Translations under genes and position numbers: made by a program
Notes under the pieces: generated by a model
What the model was told of the DNA's origin: nothing
What the model saw: the letters and a program-made list of their open reading frames with translations, nothing else
Database searches by the model: none
DNA from: Allostella vacuolata
GTDB lineage: Bacteria; Pseudomonadota; Alphaproteobacteria; ATCC43930; Allostellaceae
Direction: 5' to 3'
DNA: 64,000 bases
Assembly: GCA_006739055.1 (NCBI GenBank)
Contig: AP019702.1
Span: 1,949,001 to 2,013,000, forward strand
Part shown: piece by piece, positions 56,065 to 64,000 of the stretch
Layout of the letters: each line of letters starts with the position of its first letter
How positions within the stretch are numbered: position 1 is the first letter of the stretch

Positions 56065-56939
56065 CGCGGTCCTGCCGTCGCTTCCGGCGCGTCGCCCGGC
56101 TGGCCGGGCTCGCCCTGATGGTCCTGCCGGCGGCCGGTGCGGCCGCCGAGGGTCAGTTCACCTGCACGGTCAGCGACGGCACGCGGAACTGGGCCACCAC
56201 GCGCATCATCGGGGGCGAGCCGGCGTCCGGCGGCTCGTGGCCCTGGCAGATCTCGCTCGAGCGCAAGGGCGGGCACATCTGCGGCGGATCGCTGATCCAC
56301 CCGGCATGGATCCTGACCGCGGCGCATTGCGTGACGGATGGCGTGGTGCCGGTCGCCGCGAGCGAGCTCAGCGTGCTCCAAGGCACCAGCCGCCTGCGGG
56401 AAGGCGGCGTTCGCCGCCCGGCGGTTCGGGTCCATGTGCACGAGAGCTATCGCGGGGCCCGGGGGAACAACCATCACGACATCGCCCTGGTGGCCGTCGC
56501 CCCGGCGTTCCCGGTCGAGCGCGGCGACCTCGTCCAGCTTGCCTCGCCACGCTTGAACGAACTCTTCGGGCCGCCGGGAGCGTGCTCTGTGGTGACCGGG
56601 TGGGGCTACACGCGCGAGCGCAGCGGCCGGTCGGTCGAGCAGCCGTCGCCGACGCTGATGCAGGTCGACCTCCCGCTGGTGTCGATGGAGCAGTGCGCGT
56701 CGGCCTATCCGGGCGAGATCTGGGCCGGCCAGCTTTGCGCCGGCTACTCGGCCGGAACCAAGGATGCCTGCAAGGGCGACAGCGGCGGGCCGCTGGTCGT
56801 CCCCGGCGGGCCGGGGCGGTGGACCCAGATCGGGGTCGTGAGTTGGGGAGAAGGGTGCGCCCGGGCCAATGCCTACGGCGTCTACACCCGCGTCTCAAGC
56901 TACATCGACTGGATCATCGCGAAGACGTCGGTTCGGTAG
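56061..56939 (+). CDS. Trypsin-like (S1A) serine protease, exported
   Basis: 292 residues. A signal peptide ends near AAAE (30). The activation-type N-terminus IIGGEPA (49-55) begins the mature protease. The catalytic triad is H89 (TAAHC), D140 (HHDIALV) and S241 (GDSGGPLV). D235, six residues before S241, predicts trypsin-like cleavage after Arg or Lys. Cysteines around H89 and in the ACKGDSGG segment fit S1A disulfides. It overlaps the DUF4384 gene by ATGA. Confidence 0.92.
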   Translation: MTRSCRRFRRVARLAGLALMVLPAAGAAAEGQFTCTVSDGTRNWATTRIIGGEPASGGSWPWQISLERKGGHICGGSLIHPAWILTAAHCVTDGVVPVAASELSVLQGTSRLREGGVRRPAVRVHVHESYRGARGNNHHDIALVAVAPAFPVERGDLVQLASPRLNELFGPPGACSVVTGWGYTRERSGRSVEQPSPTLMQVDLPLVSMEQCASAYPGEIWAGQLCAGYSAGTKDACKGDSGGPLVVPGGPGRWTQIGVVSWGEGCARANAYGVYTRVSSYIDWIIAKTSVR

Positions 56940-56973
56940 TTGGCCAGGCTCATCTCTACCGGGGGAAGCTATC

Positions 56974-58749
56974 ATGGAGAAAATCTTGATTCTGCCCGAC
57001 GCGCCGATCGTCTACACGTCGTCCGATGGAGACAATATCACTCTTTATCCATGGGTGGGAAAGCATACGGCATTATTGACCCAGTCGGCGACCCTCAGCG
57101 CCGATGTGGTTACACGACTAGTCAGCGATCTGGATGATGCCTATGAGACGTATGAGAAGATAGCTGGCGGCCGACCTGCGTGGGGATTGTCTTATGCAGG
57201 GAAGACTTCCATAGCGCATTTGGAAAAGGAAGTAGATCTTGGCGATGGAGGCTGGGGTGGCGATGGAGGGTGGGGAGGGATATTTGCAAGGACGGGCGTT
57301 GAATTGGGCAATAGTGAATTTAATACACTATACGAAAGCCGCGTAGCCGGTGAGAAGTACGAGAAAGATCCTTTTAGTTCAGACGTATTTTCCGGCCTTG
57401 CTCAAAATTTCTGGTTGTACGGCGATAAGCTCGATAGGTTCGGCGATTTTGCTATGGGCTATTCTGTAGCGCTCCGATTCGTTCATTTCGACCAGCTGAA
57501 TCGTATTGAGGGCCCATTCCAAGGAATTGCGGAATCAGCCGCCCCAGTGTTGGAAGAACACGCAATCACTCTTTTTGGAAGCCCGTCCAACTCTATTGAG
57601 AGCACCTTATGGCAGCCCTTGGTCGGCCCCGAAGACGTGGCAGCTTCCTTGTTGCTGCAGACCTATGAAGATTTCGGACTGCTTGAATATGTTGCGCTCT
57701 ACGCGGCCTTGTCAAAACTTCCTGAAGCGGCCGATGCCGAGACAGCGATGGCCAATCTCGTCACCGCTGCATCGCAGGCGACCGGGATCGACTACGGCTT
57801 CCTCGACAAGCCGGCTGGCGTCGCCTATCCGGTCGGGACGTCCGGCAGCGACCGCGCGACCATGGACGGCGCGGCCGGCAACTACCCCTTCCTGGCCTTT
57901 GGTGGCGATGACACCGTCGTCGGCTCGATCGCCGCCGACCGGATCTTCGGCGACCGCGGTGACGACTTCCTGACCGGGGAGGCGGGCGACGACCAGCTCG
58001 TCGGCGGGCTGGGCGATGATTTCCTGCTGGGCGGAGCCGGCCGCGACAGCATCTTCGGCGGCGACGGCAACGACGAGGTGGTCGCCGGCGACGACGACGA
58101 TCTGGTGTATGGCGGCGACGGCGACGATGCGGTCAACGGCAACCTCGGCCGGGATTCCGTCTGGGGCGGGCCAGGGGCCGACTTCGTGCGCGGCGGGCAG
58201 GACAACGACTTCGTCGATGGCGGCGACGGCGACGACTGGCACGTCAACGGCAACATCGGGAATGACTATGTTTTTGGCCGTCTCGGGAATGATCTCCTAT
58301 ACGGAGGTCAGGGGCATGACGAAATTTACGGTGGCCTAGGCGATGATACGATATGGGGGGATCGTGGCAATGACTGGTTGGAGGGCGACGCAACGCCTAT
58401 CTCGGAGCGGCCGTACAAGTTCATTACCGGCGACGCTGGGCGCGATATCTTTGCATTTTCCCACGAGAGCGGATCTGATTCTATTGAAGATTTTTCGTCC
58501 GGAATAGATCGCATCGCCCTTGTGTCCAATATAAACAACAGTGGAATCTTAACGGCACAGCAAGCTTTCGATAGAGTCGCTTACTATGGCATTTCGGGTC
58601 AAGGCGACGTCGGCTCCGGCGATGGTGGTGATGGTGCAAGTGAAGGTGGCTATCCGGGTTTCGTGCTCAATCTTGGGGGCGGAAATTATCTGAATGTTGT
58701 TTTGTTGTATGATTTCCCAGTTACAGTAAATGATTTCATCATAATCTAG
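56974..58749 (+). CDS. RTX calcium-binding protein of mosaic base composition
   Basis: 591 residues. The first 300 residues match no family I recognise; they include a Gly/Trp-rich patch (GDGGWGGDGGWGG, about 89-102). Residues about 310-490 are GGxGxDxUx nonapeptides. The C-terminus (DSIEDFSSGIDRIALV and DFPVTVNDFIII) is like type I secretion signals. There is no Sec signal. Base composition is clearly lower in GC at 57000-57700 and 58260-58750 than in the repeat block between and the genes around, suggesting foreign origin with an exchanged repeat block. Confidence 0.85.
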   Translation: MEKILILPDAPIVYTSSDGDNITLYPWVGKHTALLTQSATLSADVVTRLVSDLDDAYETYEKIAGGRPAWGLSYAGKTSIAHLEKEVDLGDGGWGGDGGWGGIFARTGVELGNSEFNTLYESRVAGEKYEKDPFSSDVFSGLAQNFWLYGDKLDRFGDFAMGYSVALRFVHFDQLNRIEGPFQGIAESAAPVLEEHAITLFGSPSNSIESTLWQPLVGPEDVAASLLLQTYEDFGLLEYVALYAALSKLPEAADAETAMANLVTAASQATGIDYGFLDKPAGVAYPVGTSGSDRATMDGAAGNYPFLAFGGDDTVVGSIAADRIFGDRGDDFLTGEAGDDQLVGGLGDDFLLGGAGRDSIFGGDGNDEVVAGDDDDLVYGGDGDDAVNGNLGRDSVWGGPGADFVRGGQDNDFVDGGDGDDWHVNGNIGNDYVFGRLGNDLLYGGQGHDEIYGGLGDDTIWGDRGNDWLEGDATPISERPYKFITGDAGRDIFAFSHESGSDSIEDFSSGIDRIALVSNINNSGILTAQQAFDRVAYYGISGQGDVGSGDGGDGASEGGYPGFVLNLGGGNYLNVVLLYDFPVTVNDFIII

Positions 58750-58769
58750 AAAGTTCCCAGACACATTTC

Positions 58770-59678
58770 CTACTTCTCCGTATCCACCAGTCCCTTCACG
58801 AACCAGTGCTGCATCAGCAGCACGACCGCGACCGGCGGCAGCAGGGCGACCAGGCCGCCGGCCATGGCGACGTTCCAGGCGGGCAGGGGCTCGGGGCCGG
58901 GGATGAGGCGGGCGACGCCGACCACGACGGTGGTCATCGACGGGTCGGTGGTGATCAGCAGCGGCCAGAGATACTGGTTCCAGCCGAAGACGAACAGGAT
59001 GACCGCCAGTGCGGCGATGTTGGTCGTCGACAAGGGCAGGAGCACGTCGCGGAAGAAGCGCATCGGGCCGGCGCCGTCGATCTTGGCCGCCTCCGCCAGG
59101 TCGTCCGGGATGGTCAGGTAGAACTGCCGGAAGAGGAAGGTCGCGGTCGCCGAGGCGATCAGCGGCAGGGTCAGGCCGGCATAGCTGTCGAGCAGGCTCC
59201 ATTGCAGGTTGGCGGTGATGCGGCCGCCGAACAGGTCGTCGATGCCGCTCACCTTCATCAGCCAGGCGACCGGGGCGAGCGCGTTGGCCGCCACCTCGTA
59301 GGTCGGCACGATCCGCACTTCGATCGGCAGCATCAGGGTGACGAAGATCGCCCAGAAGGCCAGCGTACGGCACGGGAAGCGGAAATAGGTGATGGCGAAG
59401 GCCGACAGCAGCGAGATCGCGATTTTCCCGACCGCGATGACCAGCGCCATGATCGCGGAGTTGACGAGCTGGCGGCCGAACGATCCCTTGTCCCAGGCCG
59501 CCGCCATGTTCTCCAGCAGCCGGTCGCCCGGCACCAGCGGCATCGGCACCTGCAGCACCTCCTGGATCGGCAGGCTGGCGCCGACGAAGGCGTAGTAGAG
59601 CGGGAAGCCGACGGTGGCGACGCCGAGCAGCAGGAAAGCGTGGGCGACGAGCGCGAGCGTCCGGTTGTTCTCGATCAT
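58770..59678 (-). CDS. Carbohydrate ABC transporter permease, UgpE/MalG-like
   Basis: 302 residues with six spans. Family features are [16 protein letters not shown] after the first span and the coupling loop [22 protein letters not shown] near 195-216. Its ATG overlaps the stop of the partner permease (ATGA). With that permease and the binding protein it forms a sugar or glycerol-3-phosphate type importer. No ATPase gene is seen in the window, so a shared ATPase may be used. Confidence 0.92.
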   Translation of the reverse strand: MIENNRTLALVAHAFLLLGVATVGFPLYYAFVGASLPIQEVLQVPMPLVPGDRLLENMAAAWDKGSFGRQLVNSAIMALVIAVGKIAISLLSAFAITYFRFPCRTLAFWAIFVTLMLPIEVRIVPTYEVAANALAPVAWLMKVSGIDDLFGGRITANLQWSLLDSYAGLTLPLIASATATFLFRQFYLTIPDDLAEAAKIDGAGPMRFFRDVLLPLSTTNIAALAVILFVFGWNQYLWPLLITTDPSMTTVVVGVARLIPGPEPLPAWNVAMAGGLVALLPPVAVVLLMQHWFVKGLVDTEK

Positions 59679-60562
59679 CCGTAGTGGACCTTGCGCTCGA
59701 GGAAGCGGAACTGCAGCACCGTCAGACTGACGACGATCACCATCAGCACGATCGACTGGGCGGCGGACGACCCCAGGTCCTGGCCGATGAAGCCGTCGGC
59801 AAACACCTTGTAGACCAGGATGTTGGTGGCCCCGCCCGGCCCGCCATGGGTGACGGCGTGGATGATGCCGAAGGTGTCGAAGAAGGCGTAGACGAGGTTG
59901 ATGACCAGCAGGAAGAAGGTCGTGGGGGTGAGCAGCGGCAGGATGATGGTGCGGAAGCGGTACATGGGCCCGGCCCCGTCGATCGCGGCCGCCTCGATCA
60001 CCGAGCGCGGGATCGCCTGCAGCCCGGCCAGGAAGAAGACGAAGTTGTAGCTGACCTGCTTCCAGGCCGCCGCCATCACCACCAGCGCCATCGCCTGGTT
60101 GGAGTCGAGCAGCGGGTTCCAGGCCATGCCGCCGCGGGCGAGCGCGAAGGCGACCACGCCGTAGATCGGGTGGAAGAGGAAGAGCCACAGCACGCCCGCC
60201 AGCACCGGCGCCACCGCGTACGGCCAGATGATCAGGCTCTTGTAGACGGCCCGGCCGCGCCGGATATGGTCGACGAAGGTGGCCAGCAGCAACCCCGAGC
60301 CGAGCGAGACCGCGGCGACGCCGGTGCTGAACACCGCCGTCGCCCACAGCGAGTCGTAGTATTCGGGGCTGGAGAAGAGCATGCGGAAGTTCTCCAGCCC
60401 GACATACTCGAAATGCTGGCCGAACGGGTCGGCCAGGTGGAATGCCTGGAACACCGCCTGGCCGGCCGGCCAGAAGAAGAAGACGAGGATCACCAGGAGC
60501 TGCGGCGCTAGCAGGAGCAGCGGCAGCCCGCGGCTGCGGAAGACGACCTTCTTGCCGATCAT
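59675..60562 (-). CDS. Carbohydrate ABC transporter permease, UgpA/MalF-like
   Basis: 295 residues with six spans. The start [26 protein letters not shown] and coupling loop [22 protein letters not shown] near 190-212 are UgpA-like. It starts 58 nt after the binding-protein stop and overlaps the second permease by ATGA. Confidence 0.92.
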   Translation of the reverse strand: MIGKKVVFRSRGLPLLLLAPQLLVILVFFFWPAGQAVFQAFHLADPFGQHFEYVGLENFRMLFSSPEYYDSLWATAVFSTGVAAVSLGSGLLLATFVDHIRRGRAVYKSLIIWPYAVAPVLAGVLWLFLFHPIYGVVAFALARGGMAWNPLLDSNQAMALVVMAAAWKQVSYNFVFFLAGLQAIPRSVIEAAAIDGAGPMYRFRTIILPLLTPTTFFLLVINLVYAFFDTFGIIHAVTHGGPGGATNILVYKVFADGFIGQDLGSSAAQSIVLMVIVVSLTVLQFRFLERKVHYG

Positions 60563-60620
60563 GCCGGTCTACCGATCAGGGGAATGGGGCGGCTGGGTGG
60601 CCCGGCCGCCCCGTTCCGGC

Positions 60621-61952
60621 TCAGCGCTTGCGGTTCTGCTGGGCGAAGCGGGCGAGGATCTCGTTGCCGCGGCGGACCGCGTCGTCGAGGCCCTGCTGGG
60701 CGGTCTTCTTGTTCGACCAGATGTTCTCCAGCTCGTCTTCGAGTGCTGCGTTGTACTGCACGTAGTTGCCGAGGCGCACCGCCTTGGTGTTCTCGGTCGC
60801 ACCCTCGCGGGAGAGCTGCAGGATGGCGACCTCCTGGTGCGGGTTCTCCTTGTAGTAGCCCTCGGCCTTGGCCTTCTCGTAGGCGGCCTTGGTGATCGGG
60901 ATGTAGCCCGTGCCCTTGTGCCATTCGACCTGGCGGTCGGTGCTGGTCAGGAAGGCGAGGTAGGCGGCGACGCCCGCATAATCCTCCTTGGGGTGGCCGG
61001 CCATGGCCCAGATCGAGCCGCCGCCGATCAGGCTGTTCTTCGGCGTCACGTCCTTCTCATAGGGCAGCGGCGAGGCGGCGAAGGTGAACTTGGCGGCCTG
61101 CTTGATACCGGCGAAGCCGGCCGAGCTTTCCGTCATCATCGCGCACTTGCCCGACGAGAAGGCGCCGTGTGCGCCCTGCCAGGCCCGGCCGGTATAGAGG
61201 AAGCGGCCGTCCTTGCCCCATTCCTGGATGCGGGCGATGTGCTGGACGACGCGGGTCTTGTTGAACAGGAACTCGGTATCGAGGCCGGCCATGCCGTTGG
61301 CCTGGGTGGCGACCGGCACGTCCTGGAGGAAGCTGTAGTTGTCGATGTTGACCCACACCTGCCAGGCGCTGGTGTAGCCGCACTCGAAGCCGGACTGGCG
61401 AAGCTTGGCCGCGTATTCGCCGACCTGGTCCCAGGTCTTCGGTGGCTCCTTGAGGCCGGCCTTGTCGAGCGCGTCCTTGTTGTACCAGAGGATCGGCGTC
61501 GAGGAGTTGAAGGGCAGGGAGAGCAGCTTGCCCTCGGGCGTGCGGTAGTAGTTGAGCACCGGCTGCACGAAGCCCGACCAATCGATCGAATGGCCGGCAT
61601 CCTTCATCAGGTCCTCGACCGGATAGATGGCGCCCGACAGCATCAGGTTCAGGCTGCCGGCGCCGATGCCGACCAGCAGGTGCGGGTGCTTCTTGGCCCG
61701 GTAGGCGGCGACCGCGGCGTTGAAGGTCTCGTCGTAGGTGCCCTTGAACTGCGGCACGACCTTGTAGTCGGCCTGCGAGGCGTTGAAATCGTTCGTCATC
61801 TTGACGATCAGGTCGCCGATGGCCCCGCCCAGCGGATACCAGAAGTTGATCTCGCGCGGGGCGGCACTGGCCGTCCCGATGCCGGCCGCGGCCATGCCGA
61901 GGGCCAGGGTTGCGGCGCCGGCGGCACCCAGCAGCGTTCGCCTTGCGATCAT
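60621..61952 (-). CDS. Carbohydrate-type ABC transporter substrate-binding protein, UgpB-like
   Basis: 443 residues. A Tat-type leader (ARRTLLGAAGAATLALGMA) precedes the mature REINFWYPLGGAIGDLIVKMTNDFN, typical of UgpB (glycerol-3-phosphate binding). LPFNSSTPILWYNKDALDKAGL is the SBP_bac_1 hallmark. GGAGACG precedes the ATG. Glycerol-3-phosphate or a glycerophosphodiester are likely substrates by resemblance only. Confidence 0.9.
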   Translation of the reverse strand: MIARRTLLGAAGAATLALGMAAAGIGTASAAPREINFWYPLGGAIGDLIVKMTNDFNASQADYKVVPQFKGTYDETFNAAVAAYRAKKHPHLLVGIGAGSLNLMLSGAIYPVEDLMKDAGHSIDWSGFVQPVLNYYRTPEGKLLSLPFNSSTPILWYNKDALDKAGLKEPPKTWDQVGEYAAKLRQSGFECGYTSAWQVWVNIDNYSFLQDVPVATQANGMAGLDTEFLFNKTRVVQHIARIQEWGKDGRFLYTGRAWQGAHGAFSSGKCAMMTESSAGFAGIKQAAKFTFAASPLPYEKDVTPKNSLIGGGSIWAMAGHPKEDYAGVAAYLAFLTSTDRQVEWHKGTGYIPITKAAYEKAKAEGYYKENPHQEVAILQLSREGATENTKAVRLGNYVQYNAALEDELENIWSNKKTAQQGLDDAVRRGNEILARFAQQNRKR

Positions 61953-62110
61953 CGTCGTCTCCGGTTCGAGGGTGGATGGCGCGGGAGAGTGGGAGGAACG
62001 GATGACGCCACGATAACGGTAACATGACAGATTCATGAAGGCCGAATGCGTCCTGCCGGTCCCGAATGCGGGACTTGCAGTCGCGGCACAACCGCGGCAC
62101 GATCCGGCGA

Positions 62111-62120
62111 TGTGATCACA
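62111..62120. promoter_or_regulatory. Palindromic operator candidate between divergent genes
   Basis: A perfect 10-bp palindrome (TGTGATCACA), extended by ACATCACATG just downstream, sits in the 210-bp region between the UgpB-like gene and the decarboxylase gene. It recalls GntR- or CRP-type half sites, but spacing does not fit CRP exactly. It might control one or both divergent genes. The site lies 52 nt before the chosen decarboxylase start. Confidence 0.3.
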
Positions 62121-62162
62121 CATCACATGCCCATGGCGGCAAGTGGGGGGAGGCAAAGTCCC

Positions 62163-63410
62163 GTGACCAGCATTCCGCAGAAGGGGCGGCCCTGGGCCGT
62201 GCTGAAGGACGAGTTGGAGGCGGCCAAGACCGGCGACTACTCGTGGCGCGACGGCCGGATGGCCGTCTATTACTACTTCCTCGACGACGAGCTGATGCGG
62301 GTCCAGCAGGAGGCCTACACGGCCTACTGGACCGAGAACGCCATGGGCCAGCGCGCCTTCCCCAGCCTGAAGAAGCTGGAGGACGAGGTCCTGGCCATGG
62401 GCCTCGACCTGCTGAAGGCGCCCCCTTCGGGCGGCGCCTGCTTCACCTCCGGCGGCTCGGAGAGCATCTTCCTGGCCATGCTGACGGCGCGCAACAAGGC
62501 CCGCGCCGAGAAGGGGATCGACCGGCCGACCGTCGTCCTGCCGCGCACCGCCCACCCGACCTTCGACCGCGCCGCGCACTATCTGGGCGCCAAGGTCGTC
62601 CGGGTGCCGACCACGCGCAACGACATGCGCGCCGACGTGGGCGCCATCGAGCGGGCGATCACGCCCGAGACGATCATGATCGTCGGCTCGGCGCCCAACT
62701 ATCCGTTCGGCGTCTTCGACCCGATCACCGAGCTGGGCGCGCTGGCCGAGCGGCGCGGCCTGTGGCTGCATGTCGACGCCTGCGTCGGCGGCTTCCTGGC
62801 ACCCTTCGTCCGCCGGCTCGGCTACGACATCCCGCCCTTCGAGTTCGACGTGCCGGGCGTCTGCAGCATGTCGGCCGACCTGCACAAGTACGGCATGACG
62901 GCCAAGGGCGCCTCGCTGATGCTGCTGCGCGACAAGGCGTGGCAGCAGTACCAGCTGTTCGAGTTCGACAACTGGGAGCGCGGCAAGTATGCGGCCCTGA
63001 CCAGCCAGGGCTCGCGGCCGGGCGGGGCGGTGGCGGCGGCCTGGGCGGTCATGAACTATCTGGGCGAGGACGGCTACCTGCGCTGCGCGAAGGCGATCAT
63101 GGGCACCAAGGAGCGGCTCGTCGCCGGCATCAACGCCATCGACGGGCTGGCGGTGCTGGAGCCGCACGACCTCTGCATCTTCGTCTACCGGTCGATCGAT
63201 CCGGGGCTCGACATCGGTGCGGTGGCCGACGCCATGGGCCGGCGCGGCTGGCTGATCGGCCGGCAGACGGAGCCGGCCGGGATCCACCTCGCCCTCAACC
63301 CCAACCACGAGCGCATGGTCGAGCCCTACCTGGCCGACCTGCGGGCGGCGGTGGCGGAGGCGCGCGGGGTGGCACCGGTCGCCGCCGCGGCCGAGGAGCG
63401 GACGTACTAG
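62163..63410 (+). CDS. PLP-dependent decarboxylase/lyase (group II, S1P-lyase-like)
   Basis: 415 residues. PLP-fold features are FTSGGSESIFLAML (95-108), the ring-stacking/aspartate motif LHVDACVGGF with D205, and the Schiff-base motif SADLHKYG with K242. The ordering matches sphingosine-1-phosphate lyase and glutamate/tyrosine decarboxylases. GTG 62163 has GGGGAGG nine bases upstream; in-frame ATGs at 62127 and 62133 lack one. It could decarboxylate an amino acid or cleave a phospho-amino alcohol; the neighbouring glycerol-phosphate-type importer is compatible with the latter. The end lies in a tandem repeat. Confidence 0.87.
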   Translation: MTSIPQKGRPWAVLKDELEAAKTGDYSWRDGRMAVYYYFLDDELMRVQQEAYTAYWTENAMGQRAFPSLKKLEDEVLAMGLDLLKAPPSGGACFTSGGSESIFLAMLTARNKARAEKGIDRPTVVLPRTAHPTFDRAAHYLGAKVVRVPTTRNDMRADVGAIERAITPETIMIVGSAPNYPFGVFDPITELGALAERRGLWLHVDACVGGFLAPFVRRLGYDIPPFEFDVPGVCSMSADLHKYGMTAKGASLMLLRDKAWQQYQLFEFDNWERGKYAALTSQGSRPGGAVAAAWAVMNYLGEDGYLRCAKAIMGTKERLVAGINAIDGLAVLEPHDLCIFVYRSIDPGLDIGAVADAMGRRGWLIGRQTEPAGIHLALNPNHERMVEPYLADLRAAVAEARGVAPVAAAAEERTY

Positions 63411-63470
63411 GAGCGGACATACCGGGAGCGGACAGAGCGGAAGCGGACGTACCAGGAACCGACGTATCAG
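63396..63470 (+). repeat. Five 15-bp degenerate tandem repeats across the decarboxylase stop
   Basis: Five consecutive 15-base units (63396-63410, 63411-63425, 63426-63440, 63441-63455, 63456-63470) share the core GAGCGGAC. The first unit holds the last four sense codons and the TAG stop; the others follow it. Each unit is a whole number of codons, so the repeat stays in frame. Confidence 0.8.
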
Positions 63471-63543
63471 AAGGCGGCCCGGCTGGCAGCCCGCCAGGAC
63501 GGCCGCACGATCGCGCAGGTCCAACAAACGGGGAGATACGGGG

Positions 63544-64000
63544 ATGTTGAAGAAGTTCTGCATGACGGCCGTGGTGGCCCTGCTCGCGGGCGGCTTCGCC
63601 TTGTCGGCCCAGGCGGCCTCGACGCTGGAGACGGTCAAGCAGCGCGGCAAGCTTAAATGCGTGGTCGCCGAAGGCTCGGTCGCCATCGCCCAGCTCAACG
63701 ACAAGGGGCGCTGGGAAGGCTTCGACGTCGACTACTGCCGCGCGCTGGCGGCCGCCATCCTGGGTTCGGGCGAGGCGGTGGAGTTCGTGCCCATGGGCTT
63801 CGCCCAGTCGATGCCGGCGGTCCGGGCCGGCGAGGCGGAGGTGGCGGCGCGCGCCATCACCTGGACGATGAGCCGGGACACCGAGCTCGGCTTCGACTTC
63901 GTCGGACCGACGCTCTATTCCGGGTACGGCTTCATGGTCCACAAGCGGGCCGGCGTCACCGACCTCAAGGGGTTGAACGGGGCGGCCATCTGCGTGCTGG
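63544..64000 (+). CDS. Amino acid ABC transporter substrate-binding protein, N-terminal part
   Basis: The first 152 codons are present and the gene runs off the right edge. A signal peptide (MLKKFCMTAVVALLAGGFAL, cleavage near AQAA) precedes STLETVKQRGKLKCVVAEGS and a typical WEGFDVDYCRALAAAI segment of the general L-amino-acid/AapJ-type SBP_bac_3 proteins. The MSRDTELGFDFVGPTLY motif resembles AapJ. GGGAG lies just upstream of the ATG. Confidence 0.88.
   Translation, partial: MLKKFCMTAVVALLAGGFALSAQAASTLETVKQRGKLKCVVAEGSVAIAQLNDKGRWEGFDVDYCRALAAAILGSGEAVEFVPMGFAQSMPAVRAGEAEVAARAITWTMSRDTELGFDFVGPTLYSGYGFMVHKRAGVTDLKGLNGAAICVL

Noticed and set aside
42687-58749. Type I secretion genes (HlyB/HlyD/TolC-like) for the three RTX proteins
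   Set aside because: None of the genes here has ABC exporter, membrane-fusion or TolC features; the exporter must be elsewhere.
62104-62130. CRP binding site at the palindrome
   Set aside because: The half-sites TGTGA and TCACA are either adjacent or separated by seven bases, not six as in the CRP consensus, so only a general operator candidate was recorded.

Overview
The window is GC-rich (roughly 70% by eye) and gene-dense, with short gaps, many 4-bp ATGA or GTGA gene overlaps and strong GC bias at third codon positions. These traits, together with the cysG / DUF2849 / sulfite reductase / DUF934 cluster, a TAXI-type TRAP system, Tat-exported binding proteins and a dispersed inverted repeat of a kind common in alphaproteobacteria, point to an alphaproteobacterium, perhaps Rhodospirillales-like. 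The exact taxon cannot be read from the sequence. No rRNA, tRNA, CRISPR array, transposase or phage gene was seen.

Layout. 1-5952 (minus): a polyamine/opine-type ABC importer with a class III aminotransferase and the start of a phytanoyl-CoA dioxygenase-like gene, with a divergent LysR regulator (6126-7025). 7130-9030: a DUF2442-HTH protein, a nitrilase-fold amidohydrolase and a GDSL hydrolase. 9224-14103 (plus): TAXI TRAP binding protein, fused TRAP permease, a crotonase-fold protein and a nitronate monooxygenase-like protein. 14069-18619: small membrane proteins, a DUF4142 protein, an ABC-2 exporter pair, a DUF1579 protein, a large inverted repeat and an SDR. 18814-21530: a two-gene molybdenum hydroxylase. 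21715-28816: a VOC protein, then a dipeptide/oligopeptide ABC importer whose last gene is an uncharacterised ATP-grasp ligase.

28824-34012 (minus) is the most interesting block: an unknown protein, a serine hydrolase, then three tightly packed genes that look like BshA (glycosyltransferase), a short divergent BshC and BshB1 (zinc deacetylase). These are the three steps of bacillithiol biosynthesis, which is not expected in a proteobacterium.

34247-41039 (plus): a family 25 glycosyltransferase, an EamA transporter, a complete polar amino acid ABC importer, an HDAC-family amidohydrolase without an obvious start codon and a DUF192 protein. 41077-44027: an adenosine-deaminase-like lipoprotein overlapping a secreted serine protease with RTX repeats. 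44045-46213 (minus): an ATP-grasp protein and a GcvA-type LysR regulator. 46346-50704 (plus): siroheme synthase and assimilatory sulfite/nitrite reductase genes.

50717-58749 is a second unusual block of predicted exported or surface proteins: a caspase-fold protease, an RTX protein, two DUF4384 proteins, an OmpA-domain protein, a trypsin-like protease and a second RTX protein with mosaic base composition. The three RTX proteins of the window share one specific repeat block. 58770-61952 (minus) is a sugar/glycerol-phosphate-type ABC importer, followed by a divergent PLP-dependent decarboxylase/lyase (62163-63410) and the first part of an amino acid binding protein running off the end.

Overall the region is dominated by solute uptake (six ABC or TRAP importers) with matching catabolic enzymes, interspersed with two accessory islands: the bacillithiol-like operon and the secreted protease/RTX clusters.
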